Source: Aquariibacter albus (GTDB lineage Bacteria; Pseudomonadota; Gammaproteobacteria; Burkholderiales; Burkholderiaceae_C). Taken from it: a stretch of 64,000 bases of DNA. Of the stretch, positions 11,480 to 19,345 are shown one piece after another. The notes under the pieces were generated by a model that was not told the origin of the DNA, searched no databases, and was given only the letters and a program-made list of their open reading frames with translations. Location of the stretch: positions 43,846 through 107,845 of the forward strand of contig NZ_JACIVI010000007.1 of assembly GCF_014145335.1 (NCBI RefSeq), written 5' to 3'. Each line of letters begins with the position of its first letter. The stretch's first letter is position 1. The translations under genes were made by a program, and so were the position numbers.

Positions 11480-12754
11480 TCAGTCGTCGCGCTTGATGCG
11501 GACCGCGCGGTAGCGTGTCACGCCGTCCTCCACGCCGTCCGCCGCAGCCCGCACATCCACCTGCTGACCGCTGAGCGTGGCGGGACTCAAGCCATCCTCG
11601 AAGCGGGTGCGGCTGTCGTAGACCACCCGCTGGCCACGCACGATGAAGCGGCCATTCACGGCATCGCCCGTGACGGCGCTGGCCAGGCCGGCGAACTCGA
11701 AGCGGGCGTCGTCGTCGTCGTTGCTGCTGTCGTTGTCGTCGGCGTTGTCATCCTGGGTCTCGATCTCGACCTTGCGGGCTTCCAGCACGCCCCCGATCAC
11801 GCGGCCCTCCACCTCGACCCGCGCGCCGAGCCTCACCCCCGCGCTGCCGTCCTCGAAGACGGTGCTGGCATCGGTCCGGATCGGGTAGCCGTTGACCTCG
11901 AAGGCGGCCAGGCTGTCGAAGCGGGTGATGAACCCCTCGATCTCGGCCCGCGGCAGCGTGGCCGTGCCGAAGCCGGTGGATTTCACGCTCACCTGCAAGG
12001 CGCGGTAGCGGCCGTCGACGGGCGTCTTGGCCAGCCGCAGGCTCACCCGCACGCCCTCAGCGAGCGTGCCGCTGACCACGGTGCCTGCATCGCTTGCCAC
12101 CGGCAGGCCGGCGACGCGGAAACGTCGGTTGCTGCCGCTACCGCTCAGCTCGCTGAGCAGGCCGCGCAGGCGGAAGTCGCCGGTGTAGCTGGCGGCGCGG
12201 TCGGCCAGGCGCACGAGCCGGGTGGCGACGATCGCATCGCCCTCGTCGGGCAGACCGTAGACGGCCACGATCTCGCCGGCGGCCAAGTCAGCGATCCCGG
12301 CCAGGCCGGCCAGGACGGTGCTGCGCTTGAGCTTCACGCTGCGCCCCAGCACGCTCAGGCTGGCGCCGGCCACGTCGACGCTGTCGACCGGGCCCAGCAC
12401 CTCCGCGCGGAAGACCAGGCGGTCGGCCGTGCCGCTCAGGCCGTCGGCCGCCACCCGGCCCTCGACGTCCACGATCACGCCCAGCTGCAGCGGATCCTCG
12501 CCGGCACGGCTGACGAGCTGCCCGTCGTCGTCGCGCAGTTCGGCCGCCCGGTCGTCGTAGCGGATCTTGTTGACGATGATCGAGCCGAAGCCGCTGATCG
12601 GCCCGCTGGCGAAGCCGGTGCCGCCGCTGCCTGGTGCGCCGGCCGAGCCGCCCCCGCCGCCACAAGCCGACAGCAGGATGCCGAGCGCACTGCCCAGCAT
12701 CTGCTGAAGCAGGAGTCGGCGGGCGCGCCACGGCGCCGAAGGGGTCGAGGGCAT
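11480..12754 (-). CDS. DUF5666-type repeat lipoprotein
   Basis: The start was chosen at 12754, where AGGAG lies upstream inside the stop region of the preceding gene. This gives a signal peptide with lipobox LLSAC followed by a poly-Gly linker. The 424-residue product has several beta-rich repeats of the DUF5666 type; the typical GPISGFGSIIVN opening is followed by segments ending in 'V-x-V-x-G' and 'A-x-x-V'. A very acidic Asp/Asn/Ser patch (near bases 11705-11765) sits between repeats. It is a close homologue of the lipoprotein encoded divergently at 13869. Only 4 bp separate it from the DUF6502 gene, so the two are co-transcribed. DUF5666 has no established biochemical role; an outer-membrane or surface beta-domain protein is likely. 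Confidence 0.88.
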   Translation of the reverse strand: MPSTPSAPWRARRLLLQQMLGSALGILLSACGGGGGSAGAPGSGGTGFASGPISGFGSIIVNKIRYDDRAAELRDDDGQLVSRAGEDPLQLGVIVDVEGRVAADGLSGTADRLVFRAEVLGPVDSVDVAGASLSVLGRSVKLKRSTVLAGLAGIADLAAGEIVAVYGLPDEGDAIVATRLVRLADRAASYTGDFRLRGLLSELSGSGSNRRFRVAGLPVASDAGTVVSGTLAEGVRVSLRLAKTPVDGRYRALQVSVKSTGFGTATLPRAEIEGFITRFDSLAAFEVNGYPIRTDASTVFEDGSAGVRLGARVEVEGRVIGGVLEARKVEIETQDDNADDNDSSNDDDDARFEFAGLASAVTGDAVNGRFIVRGQRVVYDSRTRFEDGLSPATLSGQQVDVRAAADGVEDGVTRYRAVRIKRDD

Positions 12755-12758
12755 GTCA

Positions 12759-13676
12759 TCACTCCTGACCCGGCCGGCGTGCGGGCCGGGCAGGTCGTGC
12801 CGCGGGGGCGGCGGGTTCGGGATCGGCCGCCTCGGGCGCCTGAGGCGGCCGTGCGGTGCTGTAGCTGAAGAGGCCCAGACGCAAGCGCTGGTCCATGGCA
12901 CGGCCCAGCGCGCGGTCCTCGGCCTCCAGGGCCTCGAGCCGCGGAATCGCTTCGGCCAGCAGGCGGCGCCAGTGCGCGCGGATCAGCGGCCGCATGGCTT
13001 CGACCGCGGCGACGGACAGTGCGTCCTGGTAGATGGCTTGCTCGACATGGGCCGGCTCGCGGCCGCCGACGTTCTCGACCGCCGCCTGCAGGTGGTCGCC
13101 GACGTTCTCGCCCAGGAAGCCCAGCATGCGGATCTGGTCCTCGCGGGGCACGAAGGCCTCCTGCGCGAGTTCGACGGTCTCGTCGGATCTCACCCGCGCA
13201 GCACCCAGCCGCAGCAGTTCCTCCAGCAGGCTGCGCGGGTGCACGTCACGGGTGATGGCCTGGGCCAGCGCCTCGAAGCTCGGTGCAGGCCCCTGACGGG
13301 GCAGGGGCAGGGGCTGGCCCGTGGCGTCGCGCAGCGCCGGGTCGGCCAGCCAGCGGGTGACCAGCTCGGACACCGGTGAGCGGGCCGGCCGCGACGGCGT
13401 GCTTGCGTCACGCGCCTGGATCAGACGGCCCACCTCGCGTCGGTTCAGACCGGTCGTTGCACTGACCCGGCTGACCGCACGCTGGGGCGCAATGTCGGGG
13501 TGGGCGGCCAGGGCCGCCTCGACGAAGGCCTCGCGCAGGCCTTCCTCCACCACGCCGTAGGGAAGGCCTCGGGCCACGGCCAGGCCGGCCAGGGGCCGCA
13601 GCAGCGCCTGGACGGCCGCGAGCAGGGCCGCCAGGTCGGGCCGGGCGTCGTCGTCGGTGGGCAGAGAACCGTCCAT
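12759..13676 (-). CDS. DUF6502 family protein with helix-turn-helix-like segment
   Basis: A 305-residue soluble protein. Residues about 60-90 (RAVSRVSATTGLNRREVGRL) have the spacing of a helix-turn-helix: a hydrophobic helix, a 'TGL' turn and a second helix with RRE. The rest is helical, ending in a Pro/Ala/Arg-rich low-complexity tail. This matches the family I know as DUF6502, often found beside DUF5666 lipoproteins. Its start lies 193 bp from the divergent lipoprotein start, and the gap contains a perfect palindrome (13765-13783). The simplest reading is that it regulates itself and both lipoprotein genes; this is inference. Confidence 0.8.
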   Translation of the reverse strand: MDGSLPTDDDARPDLAALLAAVQALLRPLAGLAVARGLPYGVVEEGLREAFVEAALAAHPDIAPQRAVSRVSATTGLNRREVGRLIQARDASTPSRPARSPVSELVTRWLADPALRDATGQPLPLPRQGPAPSFEALAQAITRDVHPRSLLEELLRLGAARVRSDETVELAQEAFVPREDQIRMLGFLGENVGDHLQAAVENVGGREPAHVEQAIYQDALSVAAVEAMRPLIRAHWRRLLAEAIPRLEALEAEDRALGRAMDQRLRLGLFSYSTARPPQAPEAADPEPAAPAARPARPARRPGQE

Positions 13677-13764
13677 GCCGACAGTCTAAATGGGCTTGAT
13701 GCACATCTCGGACCTGCTGTCCAGTGGACGGTCTCGGGCTCGGGTGATCGATCCCAGACTTGCA

Positions 13765-13783
13765 AATGTGCAAAACGCACATT
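13765..13783. promoter_or_regulatory. Palindromic operator candidate between divergent genes
   Basis: AATGTGC (13765-13771), five spacer bases, then GCACATT (13777-13783): perfect 7-bp arms in an AT-richer pocket of the 192-bp divergent intergenic region. A related half-site, GCACAT, occurs at 13701-13706. Position and symmetry suit an operator for a dimeric regulator, possibly the DUF6502 protein encoded next door. Confidence 0.5.
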
Positions 13784-13868
13784 AATCTGAGGGCGTTCCC
13801 AGCCAAGCCGGACTGTCCGGCCCGTCCCGCGGCCCGGTCCCGCGCCTCCCATTCCTGCAGGAGTCCCC

Positions 13869-15152
13869 ATGCCCCAAGCATCTGTTTCCCTCCGTCCGGC
13901 GAGCGCACGCTGCGCCTTCGCCCTCTCGACGCTCAGCTTGGCCGTGCTGCTCGGCGCATGCGGGGGCGGTGGGGGCGGTGATCCGGCGGCCAGCACGCAG
14001 GGCTTCAGCAGCGGGCCGATCAGCGGCTTCGGGTCGATCATCGTCAACGGCATCCGCTACGAGGATGGCAGTGCGAGCGTGATCGACGACGAGGGCGACA
14101 GCGTCAGCCGCAGCAGCGATGACCCGCTTCAGCTCGGCGTGGTCGTCGAGGTCGTCGGCCGGGTGAACGATGACGGCATCAGCGGCACCGCCAGCCGCTT
14201 TGAAGTCCGCAGCGGCCTGAAGGGCCCGGTCGAGGCCAAGAACAGCCTGACCGACACCCTCACCGTGCTGGGCACGCCGGTGCGCGTGACGGCCACCACG
14301 ATCTACCAGGGCGTGAGCGGCTTCGCGGGCCTGGTCGCAGGCAGCGATGGCCAAGTCGTCGAAGTGCATGGCCTGCCGGGTGCCGACGGCACGCTGGTGG
14401 CCACCCGGATCGAGCTGGAGTCCCCCAGCGTCTCGGCCTACGGCGGCGACTACCGGGTCCGTGGCAGCCTGAGCGGGCTGGCCGGCACGGCGCCGTCGCA
14501 GACCTTCCGGGTCGGTGCGGTCGACGTGAGGACCGATGCGCTCACCCGTCTCAACGGAAGCCTGGTCGAGGGCGCCTTGGTGAGCGTGCGTCTGGCCAAG
14601 ACGCCTGTCGCCGGCGTCTACACCGCCTCCCGCGTCCAGTTGAAGACGCGCGGCTTTGCACGCGACGACCGCTACGACCGGGCCGAGATCGAGGGCCTGG
14701 TCACCGCCTTCACCTCCATCAACAGCTTCGAGGTGAACGGCTATCCCGTCACCACCTCGGACACCACGGTCTTCGAGGACGGCCGAAGCGGCGTCGTGCT
14801 CGGTGCCCGGGTCGACGTCGACGGCACCGTGGTCAACGGCGTGCTGCAGGCCCGCAAGGTCGAGCTCGACCGCTTCGACAGCGGCGAGTCCGGCGACGAC
14901 CGGGACGGTGACGACCGGGACGACGCGCCCTTCGAGTTCAAGGGCGTGGCCAGTGCCGTCAGCGGCACCGCCAGCGCTGGAACCTTCGTGGTCCGCGGAC
15001 AGTCCATCGACTACGACAGCCGCACCGTCTTCCGCGACGGCCTGAGTGCCGCCAGCTTCAGCGGGGTGAATGTCGAGGTCGATGCGGTCAGCGACAGCAG
15101 CAGTGGCGCCGGCACGCGCTTCCTGGCCGTCCGCATCGAGCGCAAGAACTGA
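13869..15152 (+). CDS. DUF5666-type repeat lipoprotein, paralogue of the 11480-12754 gene
   Basis: The ATG is preceded by CAGGAG. The signal peptide ends in the lipobox LLGAC followed by poly-Gly, as in the paralogue. The 427-residue product has the same FSSGPISGFGSIIVNGIRY opening and the same series of beta-rich repeats; 'EINGxxTxFxSxxxFEVNGYP' equivalents can be matched in both proteins. An acidic Asp/Arg stretch (near base 14890) is found at the same place as the acidic patch of the paralogue. The two genes are oriented head to head around the palindrome at 13765, with the DUF6502 gene between them. The product is likely an outer-membrane-anchored lipoprotein of unknown role. Confidence 0.88.
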   Translation: MPQASVSLRPASARCAFALSTLSLAVLLGACGGGGGGDPAASTQGFSSGPISGFGSIIVNGIRYEDGSASVIDDEGDSVSRSSDDPLQLGVVVEVVGRVNDDGISGTASRFEVRSGLKGPVEAKNSLTDTLTVLGTPVRVTATTIYQGVSGFAGLVAGSDGQVVEVHGLPGADGTLVATRIELESPSVSAYGGDYRVRGSLSGLAGTAPSQTFRVGAVDVRTDALTRLNGSLVEGALVSVRLAKTPVAGVYTASRVQLKTRGFARDDRYDRAEIEGLVTAFTSINSFEVNGYPVTTSDTTVFEDGRSGVVLGARVDVDGTVVNGVLQARKVELDRFDSGESGDDRDGDDRDDAPFEFKGVASAVSGTASAGTFVVRGQSIDYDSRTVFRDGLSAASFSGVNVEVDAVSDSSSGAGTRFLAVRIERKN

Positions 15153-15212
15153 GCTTCGGGCTCGGCCTGCCACCGCGGGCCGGGCTCGTCCGCATCCTCA
15201 AGGAGTCTTCCA

Positions 15213-15527
15213 GTGAATGCTTCCCACACTTTCGGCAGCCCGTCGATCCGCAGCTTGTTGTGCGCGCTGGCGGCGGTCACCGGCCTCGGCGGCTGCGCCT
15301 CCATGTCCGACCGCGACCGCAACACCGCTGTCGGGGCGGCCGTGGGGGCTGCGGCCGGCTCGGTGCTGACCGGCGGCAGCACCGCGGGCACGCTCGGCGG
15401 CGCGGTGATCGGCGGGGTCATCGGCAACAAGAGCGGCGACAAGGCCGACGGGGGCCGCGACGAGCGCAAGCGCTCCGGGTCCCGCAGCCGAGATGGCCGG
15501 CGCGACAAGGACCGCGATGACGACTGA
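15213..15527 (+). CDS. Small glycine-zipper lipoprotein
   Basis: The GTG start is supported by AAGGAG seven bases upstream (15200-15205). The 104-residue precursor has a lipoprotein signal with lipobox LGGC. The mature part begins with a short polar stretch and then a glycine zipper: repeated G-x-x-x-G spacing in AVGAAVGAAAGSVLTGG and GGAVIGGVIGNKSG, as in the OsmB/SlyB-like 2TM glycine-zipper families. The last 35 residues are Arg/Lys/Asp-rich and probably disordered. It lies 60 bp after the DUF5666 gene and may be in the same transcript. A role in outer-membrane integrity or stress is typical for the family but not shown here. Confidence 0.85.
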   Translation: MNASHTFGSPSIRSLLCALAAVTGLGGCASMSDRDRNTAVGAAVGAAAGSVLTGGSTAGTLGGAVIGGVIGNKSGDKADGGRDERKRSGSRSRDGRRDKDRDDD

Positions 15528-15529
15528 GA

Positions 15530-15546
15530 CCGGGCGTGCTGCCCGG
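15530..15546. terminator. Small GC hairpin between convergent genes
   Basis: CCGGGC, GTGCT, GCCCGG forms a 6-bp stem in the 24-bp gap between the convergent glycine-zipper and PhyH-like genes. There is no U-tract, so it is at best a weak bidirectional terminator. Confidence 0.35.
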
Positions 15547-15551
15547 CGTGT

Positions 15552-16547
15552 TCAGCCGCGCAGGGCCTGAGCCCAGCGCGCCGCGGTCGCCCGCAGCCGT
15601 TCGCCCAGCGTCGGCGGCGCAGAGGGCGCAGCCGGGGCCGCTTCATGCGCAGGCGCTGCGGCCGGGTCGGGCGGCAGGCCAAGACGCTGGCGGAACTCGG
15701 CTTCATCGATCGGGCGATTGCGGTTCTCCACAAAGCCCAGGCTGCGCCAGCCGGGGCGGCGCTCGGTCAGCTCGCGGGCCGACTGCTCGACGTAGAAGTC
15801 GCTCTCCGCCGCGATGATCTCGAAGCGCTCACCACAGGGGTGAAAGAAGATCGGCTGGGCCTCCTCGGGCACACAGATCACCTGCACCGCGATGCGCGAC
15901 CTCTGGCTGCGGTTTGCCGGGGAGCCATGGATCACGCTGTCGTCAAAGACGTGTCCGTGGCCGGCACGGGCCGGCAGCGGCTTCATGTAGCGGGCGATCT
16001 GCGGTCGGAAACTATCGAAGTAAGACCGCACTGCGGGGCCCTCGACATGCGGCAGCAGCTTGTGGCTGCGTGGAACCACGTGCAGGGTGCCGTTCTCTTC
16101 ATCGGCGTCGACCAGCGCACACCAGATCGTCACCGAAGTCTGGTCCAGCGGCAGCACCGGCCAGTTCTGATGCGAAGGGAAGCTGCCATCGCCGGGCTGC
16201 TTGACATGGAAGTTGCTCGCGACAACACGGTGCCGATCCAGCAAGCGGTCGATCGCCGGCTGGAAATGTCGGACCAACATGGCGTGGGTGGCACGGCGGT
16301 AGTCGACATCGCGATCCAGCAGCGTGACGTGGTGGTTGAGCAGCCCGTCCCGGGCGGTCGGTGCAAAGCCGTCGGCTGGACGCAGGCTCTGCAGGTCGGC
16401 CAGCAGAGCAGCGACGGCCTCGGCGTCCAGGACGGGAACGGCCACCGACCCCTCGGCAACGAGCTCGGCCTGCAGGACGGGGTCACGGAGGGATGCGCGC
16501 ATCAGGGCCTCGTTGGCGGTACAAGAAGGGATCGGGAGGAGCCGCAT
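15552..16547 (-). CDS. Phytanoyl-CoA dioxygenase (PhyH)-like protein
   Basis: 331 residues with a strong AGGAGG site before the ATG. The order of motifs fits the Fe(II)/2-oxoglutarate PhyH family: an FHVKQPGDGSFPSHQNWP stretch, then a hydrophobic strand with LHVVPRSHK, then the distal His in DDSVIHGSPANRS (His207) and a following Arg (Arg218) that normally binds 2-oxoglutarate. The first metal motif would normally be HxD; here it is His126-Gln127-Asn128, so the carboxylate ligand is replaced by Asn. The C-terminal 45 residues are Ala/Pro-rich. The gene stands alone, convergent with the glycine-zipper gene. The fold call is fairly firm; activity and substrate are open because of the ligand change. 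Confidence 0.78.
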   Translation of the reverse strand: MRLLPIPSCTANEALMRASLRDPVLQAELVAEGSVAVPVLDAEAVAALLADLQSLRPADGFAPTARDGLLNHHVTLLDRDVDYRRATHAMLVRHFQPAIDRLLDRHRVVASNFHVKQPGDGSFPSHQNWPVLPLDQTSVTIWCALVDADEENGTLHVVPRSHKLLPHVEGPAVRSYFDSFRPQIARYMKPLPARAGHGHVFDDSVIHGSPANRSQRSRIAVQVICVPEEAQPIFFHPCGERFEIIAAESDFYVEQSARELTERRPGWRSLGFVENRNRPIDEAEFRQRLGLPPDPAAAPAHEAAPAAPSAPPTLGERLRATAARWAQALRG

Positions 16548-16673
16548 CGGACAGCTCCTCCTTACGGGGGAGTATCTGCCAGCCCTCGCTTTCAGGGCCG
16601 CTGGGCTTCCCTGGACCGCAGGGGCCGTCCATCCCAGGCCATCAGGCGACTCCCGGTGCCGAGGGGCCTGCTG

Positions 16674-16703
16674 CTGCCAGCCCGGAAGAAGATGTGCTAT
16701 AGT
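16674..16703 (+). promoter_or_regulatory. Candidate promoter of the initiator tRNA
   Basis: TATAGT (16698-16703) is a good -10 placed 12 bp before the tRNA. CTGCCA (16674-16679) is a moderate -35 at an 18-bp spacing. No other gene lies between. Confidence 0.45.
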
Positions 16704-16715
16704 GTTAGCTTCAGT

Positions 16716-16793
<78 letters not shown>

Positions 16794-16818
16794 ATTTTCC
16801 TTGGCCGCCAAGGATCCC

Positions 16819-16846
16819 GACAAAGCCCGCAATTGCGGGCTTTGTC
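16819..16846 (+). terminator. Terminator hairpin after tRNA-fMet
   Basis: GACAAAGCCCGC and GCGGGCTTTGTC form perfect 12-bp arms around AATT, followed by GTTT. It is a strong hairpin with a short T run, 27 bp after the tRNA. Confidence 0.75.
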
Positions 16847-17103
16847 GTTTCCGGAGCCTTCCCGTCGATCCGCGGGCCTGTGCAGGATGCGGGGCCCGCC
16901 GACTCAAGGTACGCTCCGCCCGTCTCGGGTTGCGGCCGGGCAGATCGCTCGGCAGCTTCGACCCCAGCGGTCGCTTGTCCGCGACAGAAGACGAACAGGC
17001 GGGCGGCCTGCCAGCTCCGGACCGGGAGCTGCTCTAGCTCCTTTCCGCCGTCATCACGACAAGCGGCGTCCGCGCACGACGGCGACCGCCATGGAGACAC
17101 CAC
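16847..17103 (+). other. Leader region of the phenol activator gene
   Basis: A 257-bp stretch between the tRNA terminator and the activator start. I see no coding frame with its own ribosome site and no recognisable promoter hexamers or sigma-54 element. The only clear signal is GGAG (17094-17097), six bases before the GTG start at 17104. Confidence 0.4.
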
Positions 17104-18765
17104 GTGGGCGATCTGCTGTCCCTGCTGCGCTTCAACGCCGGTTCGGGCCACATCTGGCTGGACGAGCAGCGCATGCTGCTGCTGCACACCCGGGCTTTGG
17201 CCGAACTGCGCAAGGAGCTGCTGGACTCGCTGGGCGTGCAGCGCGCCCGCGGTCTCCTGGTGCGCATGGGCTTCGCGTCCGGCCAGCGGGACGGCGAACT
17301 GGCGCTCAAGGAAATGCGTGCCGGCCTGCCCATCGAGCAGGCCTTCATGCTCGGTCCGCAGCTGCACACCATTGAAGGCGCGGTGCTGGTCGAGAAGGTC
17401 CACATGGAGCTGGACCTCAAGCGCAAGCACTTCTTCGGCGAGTTTCTCTGGACCAATGCCTGGGAGTGCGATGCCCACGTCGCCGACTTCGGCTACGGCG
17501 ACGACCCGCAGTGCTGGCAGCAGATCGGCTACGCCTCGGGCTACACGAGCGCCTTCCTCGGCCGTCTGGTCGTCTTCAAGGAGACCGAGTGCCGCAGCAT
17601 GGGCGACAGCCGCTGCCGCATCATCGGTCAGGCCGCGGAGGACTGGAACGACGCCGAGTACGTCGAGTACTTCCAGCCGCAGCGCATCGGCGAGAAGCTG
17701 ATCGACTTCAACATCGGCCTGGAGCACCTGCGCGCCGTGCAGCCGCGGCGCAGCTACGACCACACCCTGGTCGGCGTGTCGCCGGGTTTCCGCCAGGCCT
17801 TCGACCTGCTGAAGCGCGCCGCCGGCAGTGCGATCACCGTGCTGCTGCTCGGCGAGACCGGGGTCGGCAAGGAAGTCTTCGCGCGCTGGCTGCACGAACA
17901 GGGGCCGCGCTCGGGCGGGCCCTTCATCGCGGTGAACTGCGCCGCCATTCCGGCCGAGCTGATCGAGGCCGAGCTCTTCGGCGTGGAGAAGGGGGCCTAC
18001 ACCGGCGCGCACAGCGCGCGGGCCGGACGCTTCGAGCGGGCGCATCACGGCACCCTCTTTCTGGACGAGGCTGGCGACCTGCCCGCGGCCACACAGGTCA
18101 AGCTGCTGCGGGTGCTGCAGACGGGCGAGATCGAACGGCTGGGCGGCGAGTCCCCGCTCAAGGTGGATGTGCGTATCGTCGCCGCGACCAACGTCAACCT
18201 GCAGCAGGCCATGGACGAGGGCCGCTTCCGCCGCGACCTCTTCTACCGCCTCAACACCTTCCCCATCACCATCCCGCCGCTGCGCGAACGCCAGGCCGAC
18301 ATCGCGCCGCTGGTGCAGCGCTTCATCGAGAAGTTCAGCGCCCTCTACGGCAAGAAGCTGCGCGGCCTGACCGACCGCGCCATGCGCGATGTGCTGGGCC
18401 ACCCCTGGCCCGGCAACATCCGCGAGCTGGAGAACGTCATCGAGCGCGCCGTGCTGCTGGCGCCCGAGGGCGGGGCCATCGAGGTCTCGCACCTCTGGGG
18501 CTGCGGCGGCGGCCAGGTGCCGCAGGCCGAGAAGCAGATCGACGCCCGCGGCCAGCTGGGCAAGGACGGCGCGGGCGATCCCCTGGACCAGCTCTGCGAG
18601 CAGGTGCTGGCGCGCGAGGTGGACCTGGGCGCGCTGGAGCAGCGCCTGATGCAGACCGCGATGCAGCGCGCCAAGGGCAACCTCTCGCAGGCCGCGCGCC
18701 TGCTGGGCATCACCCGGCCGCAGCTGGCCTACCGCCTCAAGAAGGAAGGCCTGCCGGCCGGCTGA
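17104..18765 (+). CDS. dmpR: DmpR/MopR-type phenol-responsive sigma-54 activator
   Basis: 553 residues from a GTG with GGAG six bases upstream. The domain order is an N-terminal V4R/PoxR sensor (about 1-195), a short linker, a AAA+ domain with Walker A GETGVGKE (about 250-257), and a Fis-type DNA-binding helix pair at the end (AARLLGITRPQLAYRLKK). The MopR zinc site appears intact: Cys137, Glu160, Cys163 and Cys171 have the spacing of MopR C155/E178/C181/C189. The phenol-contacting pair of MopR (His106, Trp134) aligns with His88 and Trp116. The sigma-54 loop is GAYTGA (residues 297-302). The gene reads toward the phenol hydroxylase operon, whose sigma-54 promoter lies 183 bp downstream. It almost certainly activates that operon in response to phenols. 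Confidence 0.95.
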   Translation: MGDLLSLLRFNAGSGHIWLDEQRMLLLHTRALAELRKELLDSLGVQRARGLLVRMGFASGQRDGELALKEMRAGLPIEQAFMLGPQLHTIEGAVLVEKVHMELDLKRKHFFGEFLWTNAWECDAHVADFGYGDDPQCWQQIGYASGYTSAFLGRLVVFKETECRSMGDSRCRIIGQAAEDWNDAEYVEYFQPQRIGEKLIDFNIGLEHLRAVQPRRSYDHTLVGVSPGFRQAFDLLKRAAGSAITVLLLGETGVGKEVFARWLHEQGPRSGGPFIAVNCAAIPAELIEAELFGVEKGAYTGAHSARAGRFERAHHGTLFLDEAGDLPAATQVKLLRVLQTGEIERLGGESPLKVDVRIVAATNVNLQQAMDEGRFRRDLFYRLNTFPITIPPLRERQADIAPLVQRFIEKFSALYGKKLRGLTDRAMRDVLGHPWPGNIRELENVIERAVLLAPEGGAIEVSHLWGCGGGQVPQAEKQIDARGQLGKDGAGDPLDQLCEQVLAREVDLGALEQRLMQTAMQRAKGNLSQAARLLGITRPQLAYRLKKEGLPAG

Positions 18766-18834
18766 GCGCCGGCGGCGGTCGGCCCGGCCCCGCTGCGGGC
18801 CGCCTGCGCGGGCGCCTTCGGGCGCCCGCGGCGC

Positions 18835-18964
18835 TTCACCATTTCATCAAGCTGCGGCGCAGCATGTGCTCGGCTCGTTATCCGGGACTTCCCGGGTTGG
18901 GCGGCTTGCCGCCGGGCGGCGGACCACAAATCAAGCACTTAGCCGCACTGGCACGGCCGTTGCG
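18835..18964 (+). promoter_or_regulatory. Sigma-54 promoter with activator sites for the phenol hydroxylase operon
   Basis: Elements in order: an imperfect palindrome TTCACCATTTCATCAA (18835-18850) matching the DmpR/XylR-type site TTGATCAATTGATCAA at 12 of 16 positions; GCAGCATGTGCTC (18859-18871); a CGGGACTTCCCGGGTT block (18883-18898); AATCAAGCACTTA (18929-18941), an exact match to the IHF consensus WATCAANNNNTTR; and the -24/-12 element TGGCAC-N5-TTGC (18949-18963). It lies 53 bp before dmpK and fits activation by the adjacent DmpR-type protein. The same set recurs at 33273-33403 with the same spacing. Confidence 0.88.
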
Positions 18965-19016
18965 CTAAAGAGGCTCTGCGGCCCGCCCCCCGGCCGCCGC
19001 TTGATGGATTGAACAA

Positions 19017-19295
19017 GTGAACGCCGCCCTCCCGCCCGAACGCTCCGCCTCGGCCGCCGCCCTGACCGGCCAGCGCTGCTATGTGCGCGTCACCGGCACG
19101 CGCGACAGCCGCTTCGTCGAGTTCGAGTTCGCCATCGGCGACCCCGAGCTGGCCGTGGAGCTGGTGCTGGACTTCGAGCAGTTCCGCCAGTTCTGCGCGA
19201 CCCACGAGGTCACCCATCTGACGGCCGAGGAGGGCGCCCGCCTGGACTGGGAGCGCATGAAGTGGCGCTACGGCCAGCCCGGCCTGGACCACTGA
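19017..19295 (+). CDS. dmpK: Phenol hydroxylase assembly subunit DmpK
   Basis: 92 residues starting at GTG. The core (YVRVTGTRDSRFVEFEFAIG) and the 'DPELAVELVLDFEQFRQFC' helix are typical of the small DmpK/PoxA/PhyK proteins that open multicomponent phenol hydroxylase operons. In the Dmp system this subunit is not part of the active enzyme but helps load iron into the oxygenase. No strong ribosome site precedes the GTG; the leader GCTTGATGGATTGAACAA has only weak purine runs. It is the first gene after the sigma-54 promoter, and 50 bp separate it from dmpL. Confidence 0.92.
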   Translation: MNAALPPERSASAAALTGQRCYVRVTGTRDSRFVEFEFAIGDPELAVELVLDFEQFRQFCATHEVTHLTAEEGARLDWERMKWRYGQPGLDH

Positions 19296-19345
19296 GCGCC
19301 AGCGGGCGCGGCTTCAACGAGAACGAGCACCGAGGAGACACGACC

